DNA of 64,000 nt, taken from the NCBI RefSeq assembly GCF_025118155.1, contig NW_026251414.1:1-64000 (forward strand), given 5' to 3'. How positions within the stretch are numbered: the stretch's first letter is position 1; each line of letters starts with the position of its first letter. The notes below the pieces were generated by a model. It made no database searches. It had not been told where the DNA came from and saw only the letters and a program-made list of their open reading frames with translations. Source of the stretch: Cokeromyces recurvatus. Lineage: Eukaryota > Mucoromycota > Mucoromycetes > Mucorales > Mucoraceae. The position numbers were made by a program, and so were the translations under genes. Of the stretch, positions 24,430-35,459 are shown one piece after another.

Positions 24430-25733
24430 TATGATGCTATCATTACTGGCTATATTTTATTTATAATGGTCAAATACAGATATATTTATCAAGGTTAAAA
24501 AAAAAAAGTGAATCGAAGCTAAAGTCTAGAAGACTCTTCTTAGTCGAAGAAGAATAATCTAATATAATTTAATATAATATAAATATAATATTTATTTATT
24601 TTTCTGTTTTAAAAAAAAATGAAACAATTTCAGGTTATCATTCTATTCTAGATAATAGTGGTAAGAAGATAGAACAAGATGACTATCAAGTTGAAAGAAG
24701 AGTTTACAAGTTATCTTTAATGATCTTTCCAAGTCTTGATAGTAATAAATGCCATCTTCTTGAAACCCATTCACGTCATATACAATTGCAAATTCTATAT
24801 GAGTTATATAGCATTTTTAGTAACCATTCTTCTAAAAGGTTACTTGTCGTTATGAAGCCATCGAACTTTACTATTATCTACTTGAAAAGATACGGACTAA
24901 GTTGTTGGTATTATCATTTCTCAACTTTATATTTGTTTCCTGCTTTACATAGATATTATTATTTTTAGTTGCTTTTTTAACTTGTCACTTTTACTTTTGC
25001 TATAGTCTACTTTTTTTTCACATTGACCCTTTTCTATCTTGTATTTTAATAGCTGATAATTAACATACTAAGGTTTCGATTATTATTATTATTACTATTT
25101 TGAAGGGGTTCGATAAAGATGAATATAATATACACGCAATAATAGACATGAATAGATGAAGAAATAAAATATATCCTTTCATTACATTGCTGATTTATCA
25201 TCAAAGCGTATATAAAATACATATGTACAAGTACTATAATCACACTGATAGGCGCCTCTTCAATAAAAGGAATTATTACTGTTAAAGATTGATGTAAAGA
25301 CTAATAAATAAAATATGTAATGAGCTTTACCAAGAAAAAATGATATTTTGTTCTAGAGCTTATTAAGGTGATTATCATGTTTTTCTTAAGCGTATATGAA
25401 ATAACAGCATTTATTCATTACTACGAAAAAAAAAAGTAGCCTACATAAACGAATATTATTATCGGCAGTGAAAAAAAAAAATCTAGTGCTATAAATTGTA
25501 TGTTACATAATGCGGATTACAAATTATCCACCTAATTAAAACTTTAAATAACCTATTTATTGTTATTATTATTATTTTTAAATATATAAATTTGTATATG
25601 TGTATATACATATATATACATGTATATGTATATGTATATGTGTATGTGTATGTATATATATAAAAGATATATGCAGCATATGTTTATAAATATAATATAA
25701 GGAATGAATGCGAATATAAGGTATATAAATAAA
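24430..25733. other. AT-rich spacer with one weak ORF
   Basis: A plus-strand frame from about 24640 to 24968 reads SGYHSILDNSGKKIEQDD and on through LETHSRHIQLQILYELY. It looks protein-like and may follow an intron acceptor at 24638, but no family or start was found. The remainder is AT-rich with a TA/CA microsatellite near 25600-25660. Confidence 0.3.
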
Positions 25734-26241
25734 TTATTGAACAAGGACACTGTTAGAATGAGAATATCTATTATTACGTAACATAAAGTTTTGATGCTGC
25801 TGTGATGGTTGTTGCTGAGGAGGTATAACAGGAGTCATATTAGAAGGATTAATTATAGGAATAGCTCGTCGTTTTGTAGGACTATTATTTGGTGACATTG
25901 AAGGAGAAGTACGAGGAGAAGTATGAGGAGAATATAGACGTTGATGAATACGATCTCGATGTTCTAAAACCTCTGAAGAACACTGAACAGGACAAAATTC
26001 AAAATCATCATAAAAGTTCCGAGCAAGTTCAAGTTGTGCTTGAATTTGTTCAAGTCGATTAAGAGATGACACTGAAGATGAAGAAGTAGTAGTTGGAGTA
26101 GTATTTACAGGAGAAACTAATATAACAAGTTTTTAATTTATATTTCTTCAAGGATTAAACCCTATAACACACACACTTACTTATATTTTGAGGATAGAAA
26201 TGATGGGGATTATAATACATATAGTTATTAGCAGGACTCAT
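25734..26241 (-). CDS. Small hypothetical protein, Ser/Pro/Gln-rich
   Basis: Two exons (26181-26241 and 25734-26116) join in frame to 147 aa starting MSPANNYMYYNPHHF. A short predicted helix (RLEQIQAQLELARNFYDD) is followed by FEFCPVQCSSEVLEHRDR. An SP-rich segment comes next (SPHTSPRTSPSMSPNNSP), a good candidate for proline-directed kinase sites, and a Gln/Pro-rich tail. No known domain was recognised. The clean splice and non-random composition support a real gene; function unknown. Confidence 0.6.
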
Positions 26242-26967
26242 ATTATGCAAGAATAAAGAAGAAGAAGAATAATAAAAAACAAAAAATAATAAAAAAAAAA
26301 AATAAAGTTGTATTTTTATATACTCGAGCTTTAAGCTTACTTTAAAGTTAAACCAATAAAAAATGTAAAACCAAAAATATAAAAGCAGAAATATACACAC
26401 ACACACATAAATAATAAATGCTAATTTTCAACCTCCACTTCTTACTGCTGCTTATCGACTACTACTACTAAAAATCATATTCACTTGGTAAGACTATATT
26501 CTATAGCAAAGGGAAATAAAATAAAATAATAATAATAAAAATGAAAAAATAAAAAATCAGGCGATAATTTCTTAGTTTATCACTTTTTTTCTTTTCAATA
26601 TGATATGTGTGTGTGTGTTTGTGTGCTTGTATCGAAATCTTTCTCCTTTTTTTTTTTATTATGATCCTTTTTAAAGAAGAAATAGCAATCTGTTGTTTTA
26701 TAAATATTTATTATCTATTGGTAAATATCTAGAAACACAAGTCAAAACTTCTCAAATCAATCAACAGTATTTCCTTTTCTTTTCTTTTCTTTTCTTTTTT
26801 TCTTCTGGGTAAACTATCTGCCAATTAGATTTTATGGATCATTATCCGAAAGTATGACTCGCATTCTTTTTAAAATATCATAACCACATACACCACACTA
26901 CGCTTTAAATTTTGAGATCAGCGCAAATAAAAAATTATTTCATGGCATATCATTATTCTTATTATTG
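26242..26967. other. Intergenic spacer
   Basis: AT-rich, with a CA repeat near 26397 and a TTTTC repeat near 26770. No gene seen. It ends at the left terminal repeat of the Fanzor element. Confidence 0.4.
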
Positions 26968-27078
26968 CAGTTTTTACACTTCAAATTCAGACAATGTTAG
27001 TTTTTTTTTCTGGACGAATCAAAATTAATGTTCAAACGTCTAGCTTACATTTTTTGGAAAATGTAAAAACGGAAATCA
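26968..27078 (+). repeat. Left terminal inverted repeat of Fanzor element
   Basis: Reads cagtttttacacttcaaat and runs inwards through gctagacg-type sequence (complement of the right end) to cggaaatca. It pairs with 29626-29748. Confidence 0.85.
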
Positions 27079-27112
27079 AACAAAGGAACTCGAGAAATTA
27101 AATTGAGACAAA

Positions 27113-28819
27113 ATGTTGGATGAACTAAAATGCAACTGTAGGCTAACAGGTCAGCTATTTTTTTTTGTCTCTTACATGGATGTTACTTGCGAACAACCTT
27201 AAGAAGGTTTAGCTAGCGCATTTATAAAAAAAAATTCCATTTTTTGGTGCTGATTTAACTGTACAATGGGAAACTGATTTACTACTGAGATAATATGGAG
27301 ATTTTTTTTTCGATTTGGGAGTGGAATTCTTAAAGATAGTCAGCTTCTCTAACACTTGTACCACTATATCACTACACGATCTAAGAATGGAACTCAAAAT
27401 TCATTTGTATATAACTTTTACTTGGCCAACAAAGTTTCTATTGTTTAATGAAAGCGGAAGCAACTCTGCTCAATTCTGAAAAAAAAAGGGGGGGATCAAA
27501 ATGAGCAGCGTATATAACAACCTATACATAGGAAAAACCTTGTTCTTTTTTTTTTTTTTTTTTTAGAAAAGTAGCACTGTATACCACTACAAACATTAAC
27601 ATTTTTTTTTATCAAAAGGAGGTGAAGATATCCATTATAAAACATATAGTATTCGAACATGTCTTAGATGCGGTGCTTTCTCATGAGGTACGACCAGCTA
27701 TGGATGCCAATATTGCTTTTTCATTAAATGAAGAAGCCCAAGGCAACATCCGTGCCCTCTTAAAACCATTGATTTGGGAAATTAGAAATCGATTACCTTC
27801 GTTTCCGATGACAAAAGAAACTCTCAATAAAGCACCTTTTGGTATAATACCAGCATTAAGGTATATTCTGGTTAAATACGAAGCCTTAATTGAGGAAAAC
27901 CCACAAACACAGCCTGGTTTACTAGAACAATCAGAGCAGACAAATCCACCAAATAGAAAAAGACTAAAAAAAAAGAAGGTTAAGAAGAATAAAAAGACAA
28001 GCAAAGACAATAAAAAGAAGTTTGTTCCACTCAGGCTCTTTAGTTTATTTCCAAAATCAAGTTTTCGTTGGCGTTTTATAAAGATCGATAGCTGAAATTT
28101 AGGTGGCATATTTCCTGGGGCTTTTTTGGAGAAACAAGATGAAGAGACTCCTTTCCAACAGATACAAAGATGTTTCTTTGCCTACTTTGATTTTTCGAAA
28201 TTAAACATTAACAGGCAAATGTTAACATTGTTTACGAGAAATAAGCATACTAATTTTGAATTTGAATAGTCTTGAAGACTTAATAGATTTGTCTCATCGA
28301 AAAGGAAAGATGTTTTTTTTTAAATAGCATGTATACAGACGGATATACATGCAGGATATCATTCTGTAGAAAAACACAGGCAACATCGCCTAGTATAAGC
28401 AAGACTTCTTTGGAACTGCACAATTTTACCAGTGAAGAAATAAATAGATATTTTAGACCTTGTGCTGTAGACCCAAACAGAAAAGATGCTTTTGTCTCTT
28501 ATCATGAGAATACAGACATAAGGCGTTTGTCTTCAGCCGAATACTATGACATGAGTGGAAATGTAAATCGACAAAAAATGGAAAAAGAGCATAAAAGAAG
28601 ATCCAATGTAGAGACTGTTGAAACACAAATTCCTTCATCGAAAACCACATTCATAGATCATTATAAAATGTACATCACTTATATGCTACAGCATATGGAA
28701 GTTTTGTTCGATTTTTACAGCTTTGAAACTGCCAGAATTTACTGGCTCAGTTATGTCGGTTCTCAGTGCGCAGTTGAAAATGCTATCAACATTCTTATTA
28801 ACGGCTCAAAAAAATATTA

Positions 28820-28857
<38 letters not shown>

Positions 28858-29556
28858 AGAGGAAAGACGAAAAGAAATAAGAGAAAAAGAAGAAAGACAG
28901 AGGCCAAGTATGACAGAGACCCTCCTGATACTCATCCCAATCGAGGAAAGAATGCCACTAGGTAGTATACATATTCATGAATACTTTGTATTCTTGTTAC
29001 TCATAACTTTTTTTTTTTTTTTTTTGAAAGAGAACACTGGGAGAAGTTTGAGGAGAGCGATAGCCGCAAGATGCCGTTAGTTGTATTTGGCAATGGTCTT
29101 AAAAACAAAAGCCAGGTAAGATTTAAAGGGCTAAAGCATGGTATATCAGAAAAGATATATAGGCAGCTAAAAATACAAGAAAAGCTTGGGGGGATTATTG
29201 CTTCTAGACATAGACGAATACAAAACATCCAAGGTAGAAAAATACATACATGTGAATATAATAAGCGTATTAATACAATATATTACACCTGTATTGTATA
29301 GACATGCAATTCCTGTCTTGAAACCAAGCTTCAAAACCTCATATATGGAAAGGGAGGTGATGCACATAGAATACATCAAATATTCATCTGCAAAAGTTGC
29401 TATATTTATTGGAATCGAGATGTGTTAGCTGCAAAGAACATGTTAACCATTGCTACATCAATCTGAAGCGGAAATGGTCGTCCCAATGTCTTCAAAAGAC
29501 AAAGCACCACCTCTAATGTAGTTGTCATATCCCATCTCGGTGAGGTGTTGACTTAA
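27113..29556 (+). pseudogene. Fanzor (TnpB-like RuvC RNA-guided nuclease homolog), interrupted
   Basis: Fanzors are eukaryotic relatives of TnpB that cut DNA guided by an omega RNA made from the element's 3' end. The main readable body starts about 27622; upstream scraps in the element (from the ATG at 27113) have stops. N-terminal part: VLDAVLSHEVRPAMD, LIWEIRNRLPSFPMT, a Lys-rich linker, RLFSLFPKSSFRWRFIKID. RuvC-I is CAVDPNRKDAF, then IRRLSSAEYYDMSGN (Asp codon 28470). RuvC-II is LLLLDIDEYKTSK (Glu codon 29216). Zinc ribbon: CNSC (29305, 29314) and CKSC (29389, 29398). RuvC-III is YWNRDVLAAKNM (Asp codon 29418). Supported introns: 28962-29030 and 29234-29301, the latter restoring KTSK|TCNSC; 28221-28269 is likely. 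Damage: TGA at 28093 and 29464, and slips at a T run (28313-28321), an A run (about 28820-28855) and a G run (29188-29193). Confidence 0.85.
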
Positions 29557-29625
29557 AGATCTTACAGGTAAAGCCAAATTTAAATTTTGACCTTGAACTT
29601 GTCTCAACTAATTTATCCCATGGTC

Positions 29626-29748
29626 TGATTTCCGTTTTTACATTTTCCAAAAAAAAAAAAAAAAAAAGGTAAGCTAGACGTCTGAAAATTAATTTTGATT
29701 CATCCAGAAAAAAAACTAACATTGTGTGGATCTGAAGTGTAAAAACTG
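29626..29748 (-). repeat. Right terminal inverted repeat of Fanzor element
   Basis: Its complement begins cagtttttacacttcagat and matches the left repeat. It contains an A run (29650-29667) longer than the matching T run of the left copy. In known TnpB/Fanzor systems the guide RNA is transcribed from the 3' end of the nuclease gene into the right end; here that would fall within about 29440-29748. Confidence 0.85.
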
Positions 29749-32489
29749 TATTTCGGCACAACAATAACGATGGAAGCATTTTTAAGACACTTGAAAAAGT
29801 ATGATTGCATGCTTCAGGAATTATATTGATGAGTATTTTATTATCCAAAAGTTTTTTTTTTTCAACAAAGGACTAAAACTATTCAATTGGATTAAACTCG
29901 GGCAAATAAATACACTTATAGCTACAAATTGTAATATACTGCTTAACACTATTTGCTGTATAGATTGGGCCGTTATACTTTAAAACAGAATACCCATTAA
30001 AGCCCTTAAACTTTTCTAATATGTCCAAGTTATTTGTGACCAAGTTGAGGTGATGGCTATTGGCTGTGATCCTTCCCCCCCTTTTTTTTTTGTTTTTTTC
30101 TTAGTATAAATCTAACCATATTATAAACTATATGTTATTACTGCTGTCTCTAGGAACAGTGTATGCACATATAAAATCAAATATAATATCATAAAAGAGT
30201 AAATTCATAATGATTAGATCATCGAATAACTTTAAGTAATTTTTTTTCTATATATATACATGTATATGTAATGATTTTTCAATTATAAAATCAAATTTTG
30301 ACTAAAACAGCTATTCATTTTTACTGAAATAAGAGAAATAATTTTAATTAACTTACGGCCAAACTTGGGCTATACAAAGCATAAACAACGCATCAACATA
30401 TAGCTATGGCATAATATAATAGAAAGCATTGAAGAAAAAAAATTATACAAGTAATACTAAGAATATAGAGAGATGCTAACACATATTCATAAATATATAT
30501 AAATATAAATATATACATATATATTATAAAAACAAAAACAAAGAATGAGCACCTATACACTTTAATAGAAAATCATGGAAAAACGTCTTTGTTTGTATCA
30601 GGAATTGATCTGACTATATTATTTTCAAATGAAATAGAGACTAATTAAAAGAAACTTTGTAATAGATTAAAGAAGTATACAAATTTAGGAAGGAGCAAAA
30701 ATAGATTTAGCCGAAATAAAACTACTAGTAGTTTTTAGACATATTTACCTATAGAAATCTAAATTTCCCATTAGGAAAAAAAAAAACTTATTTCCGAAAT
30801 ACTGATATTATTGTTTCTGACGAGAGAATGCAGAGAAGCTGATTACAAACAGTTTGTATATCATGAATGAATGTCTTTCATGGCATTGCAATCACGTTTC
30901 CACATCATCTTGGCATGTTGTATACCTTGGTAGCAGAAAAAACCTCTAAATGAAACGTTTGATTCATCAAAAGACAGTATTTATTTTAAAGGAAGCATAA
31001 CATAGACATGTGTATTCAACATAGGATGATAGATTGATAGTTTTTACTGTCAGTATGTTTAAGAAAATATAGTCTATTTATTGTTATTATTATTGCTGCT
31101 TTATTCACTTTTATAGTTTTTTTTTATCATGGCATTTAGATTTTGTAAGAATATAATATTATTTAATAGTTAATTTTCTAATCTGCTGTGGTATTTCGCC
31201 ACTACCATAAGCAGCTGTGAACATATTTGTCCTTCCAGGATTGACCCTATATGGAGAAAATTGATCTACTTTTTGTATGTTTATCGATTGATTCAGATAT
31301 CATTTTATATATCAAATTCTTGGTTTTTATCTAGAGTTGATAGAATATGAAGCTTTGTTAGCAATAACAGCATCTGCAACAAACCTGTCTGTTCGAATTA
31401 GGCTTTGGAAAAGAATTTTTTCTTTTCTTTTCTTTTTTTTCTTTAAGAATTCATCCTATTTAAAATTATTAAATTATATAAATGCTCTTCTAATAAAAAG
31501 TTTATCTCTGTATAAAATCGTATCCATTAAAATTAAAGACTTTGTAAAACATTTCTTTTTTATATTTTCTTCTACATACATCTTTGGAAATGGTATTTTA
31601 GCAAAAGCTGATAAAGTATTAAGGCTGCTGATTTCTTACATAATTATCCATACTAACCAAGTGAAATTAATCATATAACGCAAAAAGAAAAGGGAGTAGT
31701 AGTAGTAGTAGTAACTTAGACGGCATATGTTAAAGGAAACCAATAGGAAACCAATAATGAAAGTACACCATGTATCAAAGTGTATGCATAACTGTTACTT
31801 CTAAGAATTATTTAGTGTCAAGCTGGTAAAAGACATTATAAGTAAAACAAGTTATTTAGATGGATTCAAAAAAAAAAAAGCTAGAATTGATTAACACAGA
31901 TGGCTATGCAAAAAAAGGTTGATTTAAGATAGTCTTAGTTTTAATCAATCCGTTTTGTCTATCCAAAAATAGTATATACTCTTTTTATCTCTTTTCTTTT
32001 TTACCCTGTGTCTCTAATAAGAGTTTCAGTGTCTTTTCTCCGTGTATGGATTATTTACTGATCTACAATATGTCTCATACTCTTTGAGCTTGATTACTTT
32101 CGCCATGGTAAATTTTCTCCTGAAATTCCTCCCCTTCTCTTGGTACTAACTTGATCAAATGCTTATGCAGTCATTAATCTAGCATTTGAAGTTAAAGTTT
32201 TCTATTCCTTTTCTTCTTCTTCTTTATCTTTTGCCCTATTCTTTTTTATTTTCTTTGTTTTTCCCTTTTTGATCCGATCCGGGCAACACAAAAGAAGCTC
32301 ATCAAAAGAAACCATTTTACTAAATCGGAATATTAAAACAGCTGGTCTTTAAAACATTTTCCAATCATCTTTTTTTAGATTAAACATGCTGTATGACCAA
32401 GAATAAGTAAATCATATATTAGCCAGTCACTTTTTTTTTTTTTTTTTTTTTTTTTAATTATTTTCATCTTTGACAAACAGTAACTAAAT

Positions 32490-32538
<49 letters not shown>

Positions 32539-32621
32539 TAAATCTCTTTCCTTTATAGATTTACTGAAAAGATCTATAGATACAGTCAGTAAAAAAAAAA
32601 AAAAGGAGGAAGGTGAGAACA
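29749..32621. other. Long intergenic region upstream of THR1
   Basis: Mostly AT-rich with no recognised gene. About 31161-31250 resembles 43090-43190 (same-strand similarity around cataagcagctgtg / catgagcagctgcg). About 32045-32185 is a diverged copy of 36685-36820. Two T runs sit at 32431-32453 and 32494-32535 just before THR1. A 113-codon frame at 31337-31678 looks like chance AT-rich translation. Confidence 0.4.
32494..32535 (+). promoter_or_regulatory. Poly(dT) tract upstream of THR1-like gene
   Basis: About 42 T on the coding strand, ending about 86 bp before the ATG at 32622, with another 23-T run 40 bp further upstream. The spacing is nearly the same as upstream of the CEG1-like gene. 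Confidence 0.45.
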
Positions 32622-33784
32622 ATGACTATGCTCAACTATAACGAACCTAGAAAATTTCGCATTAAATCACCATGTTCAACAGCTAATATCGGTCCTGGTT
32701 TTGATGTCTTGGGTATTTCCCTATCATTATACTTAACAATTGATGTTGAAATACTACCTCCTAGCGATAAAACACCTTCCTTTGTTATGACTTATTCAGG
32801 AGAAGGAGCGAAAGATGTTCCTCTAACGGCCGAAAAGAACCTAATCACTAAGACTGCATTATATGTTCTTGCTGCTAACGGCATTCATACTTTACCTCAA
32901 CCTCTCAAAATCCATGTAGATAATCCTATCCCCCTGGGTCGTGGTTTAGGTTCTTCTGGTGCTGCTGTAGTGGGTGGTGTCCTGTTAGGTAACGCCCTTG
33001 GTCAGTTAAATTTAGATCGTGATAGACTCCTCGATTACTGTTTAATGATCGAAAGACATCCTGATAATGTGGCAGCTGCCTTGATGGGTGGTTTTGTTGC
33101 CTCTTATTTGCGTGAGTTAAGTCCTGAACAGATGAAAAATGTACCTGCATCCGAAACTTCTCTTTTAGATATCGCCGTTACTCAAAAGTCTGTTCCTCAA
33201 CCTCCTGTAGGTATTGGACATTATGTTAGATTAGGTTGGAATCCAGATATTAAATGTATCGCTATTGTGCCTCAATTTGAAGTCGCTACGGCAAAGGCAA
33301 GAGCTGTGTTACCTACACAATATGAAAGAAAGGATATGGTAAGGAATTTCAAATTATTTACTTTATTAACTAACTAACTAACTAACTATAAAAAAAAATG
33401 CCTGATTTTATTATTATTATTATTTTCCTTTTATAGATTTTCAACTTCCAAAGATTAGCTGTGTTAACAACTGCATTAAGTCAAGTTCCACCTAATCCTG
33501 AATTGATTTATAATGCAATGCAAGACAAAGTTCATCAACCTTATCGAAAGACATTGATTCCAGGACTTCCAGAGATCTTGTCGACAATTACTTATCAAAA
33601 ATATGATGGACTTTTAGGTATTTGTCTTTCTGGTGCAGGTCCTACTATTTTAGCTTTAGCTACTAAAAATTACGATGAAATTGCCAAGGCAGCTATTGCA
33701 TTATTCAAGCAACATGGAAACTTTGAATGCTTTTATAAAGTTTTAGATGTAGTTACAGATGGTTCTACTTGTGTTGATTTATAA
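32622..33784 (+). CDS. THR1: Homoserine kinase
   Basis: Phosphorylates L-homoserine with ATP, the penultimate step of threonine biosynthesis. Two exons (32622-33338 and 33437-33784) join in frame to 354 aa, the usual size for fungal Thr1. GHMP-kinase motifs: N-terminal SPCSTANIGPGFDVLG, the ATP loop PLGRGLGSSGAAVVGG (about residue 107), HPDNVAAALMGG, and the C-terminal GHMP motif LGICLSGAGPTILAL. The Met at 32622 was chosen over an upstream in-frame GTG because the leader is too short to matter and the family starts about here. Nothing odd was seen. Confidence 0.96.
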
Positions 33785-35459
33785 ATTAAAACAAAATAAA
33801 ATAAAAAAAGGAAAGAAAGGAGGCGGATGGAAAATGTATCATGAAATTTAGCATTTAATAAAAGTATATTGAAAAAGGAATGATAGAATAGTTAGTTGAG
33901 TATTATATAAAAATAGGGCTACTCTATGTGTAAATTATATATCCTGTGTACACATTCATCTTATAATCATTTTACTACTTTTTTTTAAAAAAAAGAACTT
34001 CCATATAAACAAGTTTGCAGTTTTTTTTTTTCTTCCTCTTCTTCTTCTCCCCTTACTTCTTCAATTTGCTATAGTTACCCCAAGCCATTATTACTTTTAT
34101 CCAGTGTTTTGTATATTATTAAATTATTAAAGATATAGGAATATTCAAAATAGTAATTTGATTAAGGTATTTCATGATTTGACGTTTAAATAGTTAATAG
34201 GAACTTTAAAATGGGTATCAATTGTTCAAAAGTCAAAAAAAAAAAAAAAAGAGTACGGTAGAAAGTGTATCTTTGCTCTTCATTTTTAATTACACGATGC
34301 ATTGTTTATATTAGATAATCAATTTTTTTATTATCAGCTTTAGTTTTCACATTAAAAGGATTATTTATTATAAGTTTGTCATATTGAGCAATTGTCATAG
34401 CTTTGGAGAAGACTTTTTTTTCCTTGCTTTTTCTTATATGCTTCTATATCTTTCAGGTTTTATTTTACTTTCCATTGCTATTTTATCCTTTGAATTCTGG
34501 AAGGGGAGAGGGCCTTCTTTTCAATGTGACATAAAGATCATCTGTGACACACATCTCTTTTATAATTGTACAATATCTGAAATGAGAGTCTTGATAACTG
34601 TTTGAGCATCTTTCTACTTATTTTTTTCTTAGTGATATGAGAATGGTGTTACACTGATTATTTATTTATTTATTTTTTGAAAGGAAGCTTATTAAGGAGG
34701 AAGGAAAGAGGGTCTTCAATTATTTGTGGTATTTACATATGGTGAGACTATATTATAATGAGTTGCAATACGGAAGATGATCATGGGGTAACCAATCAAG
34801 GCACTAACAAAGATATCAGCTTCGGTTAGATCGTGTGATAGGTAACCAAAGAATAGGATCAATTATTAACGTATTACGACAAGCAGACAAGTACTGGTGA
34901 ATAACAAGCAGAGACATCTTTCATTCAGGATCGTCAAAAAGACAAGTGAACTGAAATAAACGTGTATTGAGGCTTTCAACAGAAGGGATGCCTTATTTTC
35001 AAAGTAATATTTTATGAAGATAGTACCATTTAGTGAGCGATTTTTTTTTATAATTGCTGAAGATAAGGTAGCAGCTTAGTAAGTAGTGTATCATTGGTGA
35101 AGAATGCGAAATCGAAGAATGAATTGAGCATGTCGTATACTAATACGTTCATGCATATGAGATAGCTTAGCGAAATACAATATATAAACTCAGGAGGAGG
35201 GGGGGGAGAGAGGAGGAGAAGGAATATGTATAATGTCCACCAAATGTACAGTGGAAGCAGCTATTTTGACGGTCTTTAAGGGATTTGATCGTTTTGGAGT
35301 TAAATATGTTGATAGCCAAGCCATATTTTTTCAACTGTGAGCGGACAGTTTGTGTATAGAGACGAGAGGCAATTAACTAGTCAAATCTTGATTTGTTGAA
35401 GATAGCAATCGAAGTAATTATGTTTATTGTAGAGATAGAGATAGAGAGAGCGAGAGAGC
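33785..35459. other. Intergenic region grading into retrotransposon debris
   Basis: No intact gene. On the minus strand the part beyond about 34740 may be the 3' continuation of the retrotransposon at 35460-36410, but no motif could be read there. Confidence 0.35.

Larger units (their letters stand above)
26968..29748 (+). mobile_element. Fanzor-carrying transposon with long terminal inverted repeats
   Basis: The element is bounded by inverted repeats at 26968-27078 and 29626-29748. Both begin CAGTTTTTACACTTCA reading inwards and agree at about nine positions in ten over more than 100 bp; the main length difference is an expanded T/A run. The right end is followed by TA (29749-29750); the left is preceded by TG, one change from TA. 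CAGT ends plus a TA target suggest a Tc1/mariner-type transposon. Inside there is no transposase, only the Fanzor gene on the plus strand, so it was probably mobilised in trans. This agrees with known eukaryotic TnpB homologs (Fanzor), which travel as cargo of diverse transposons. Confidence 0.85.

Noticed and set aside
25553..25750. Tyr/Ile/His-rich open frame
   Set aside because: It is translation of a TA/CA microsatellite next to the 3' end of the small hypothetical gene.
28093..29466. Reading TGA as tryptophan to rescue the Fanzor and Tnp2 frames
   Set aside because: Host genes in the window use TGG for tryptophan and at least one (the guanylyltransferase) ends in TGA, so the standard code applies.
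31337..31678. 113-codon plus-strand frame
   Set aside because: AT-rich chance frame crossing T runs; no conserved motif.
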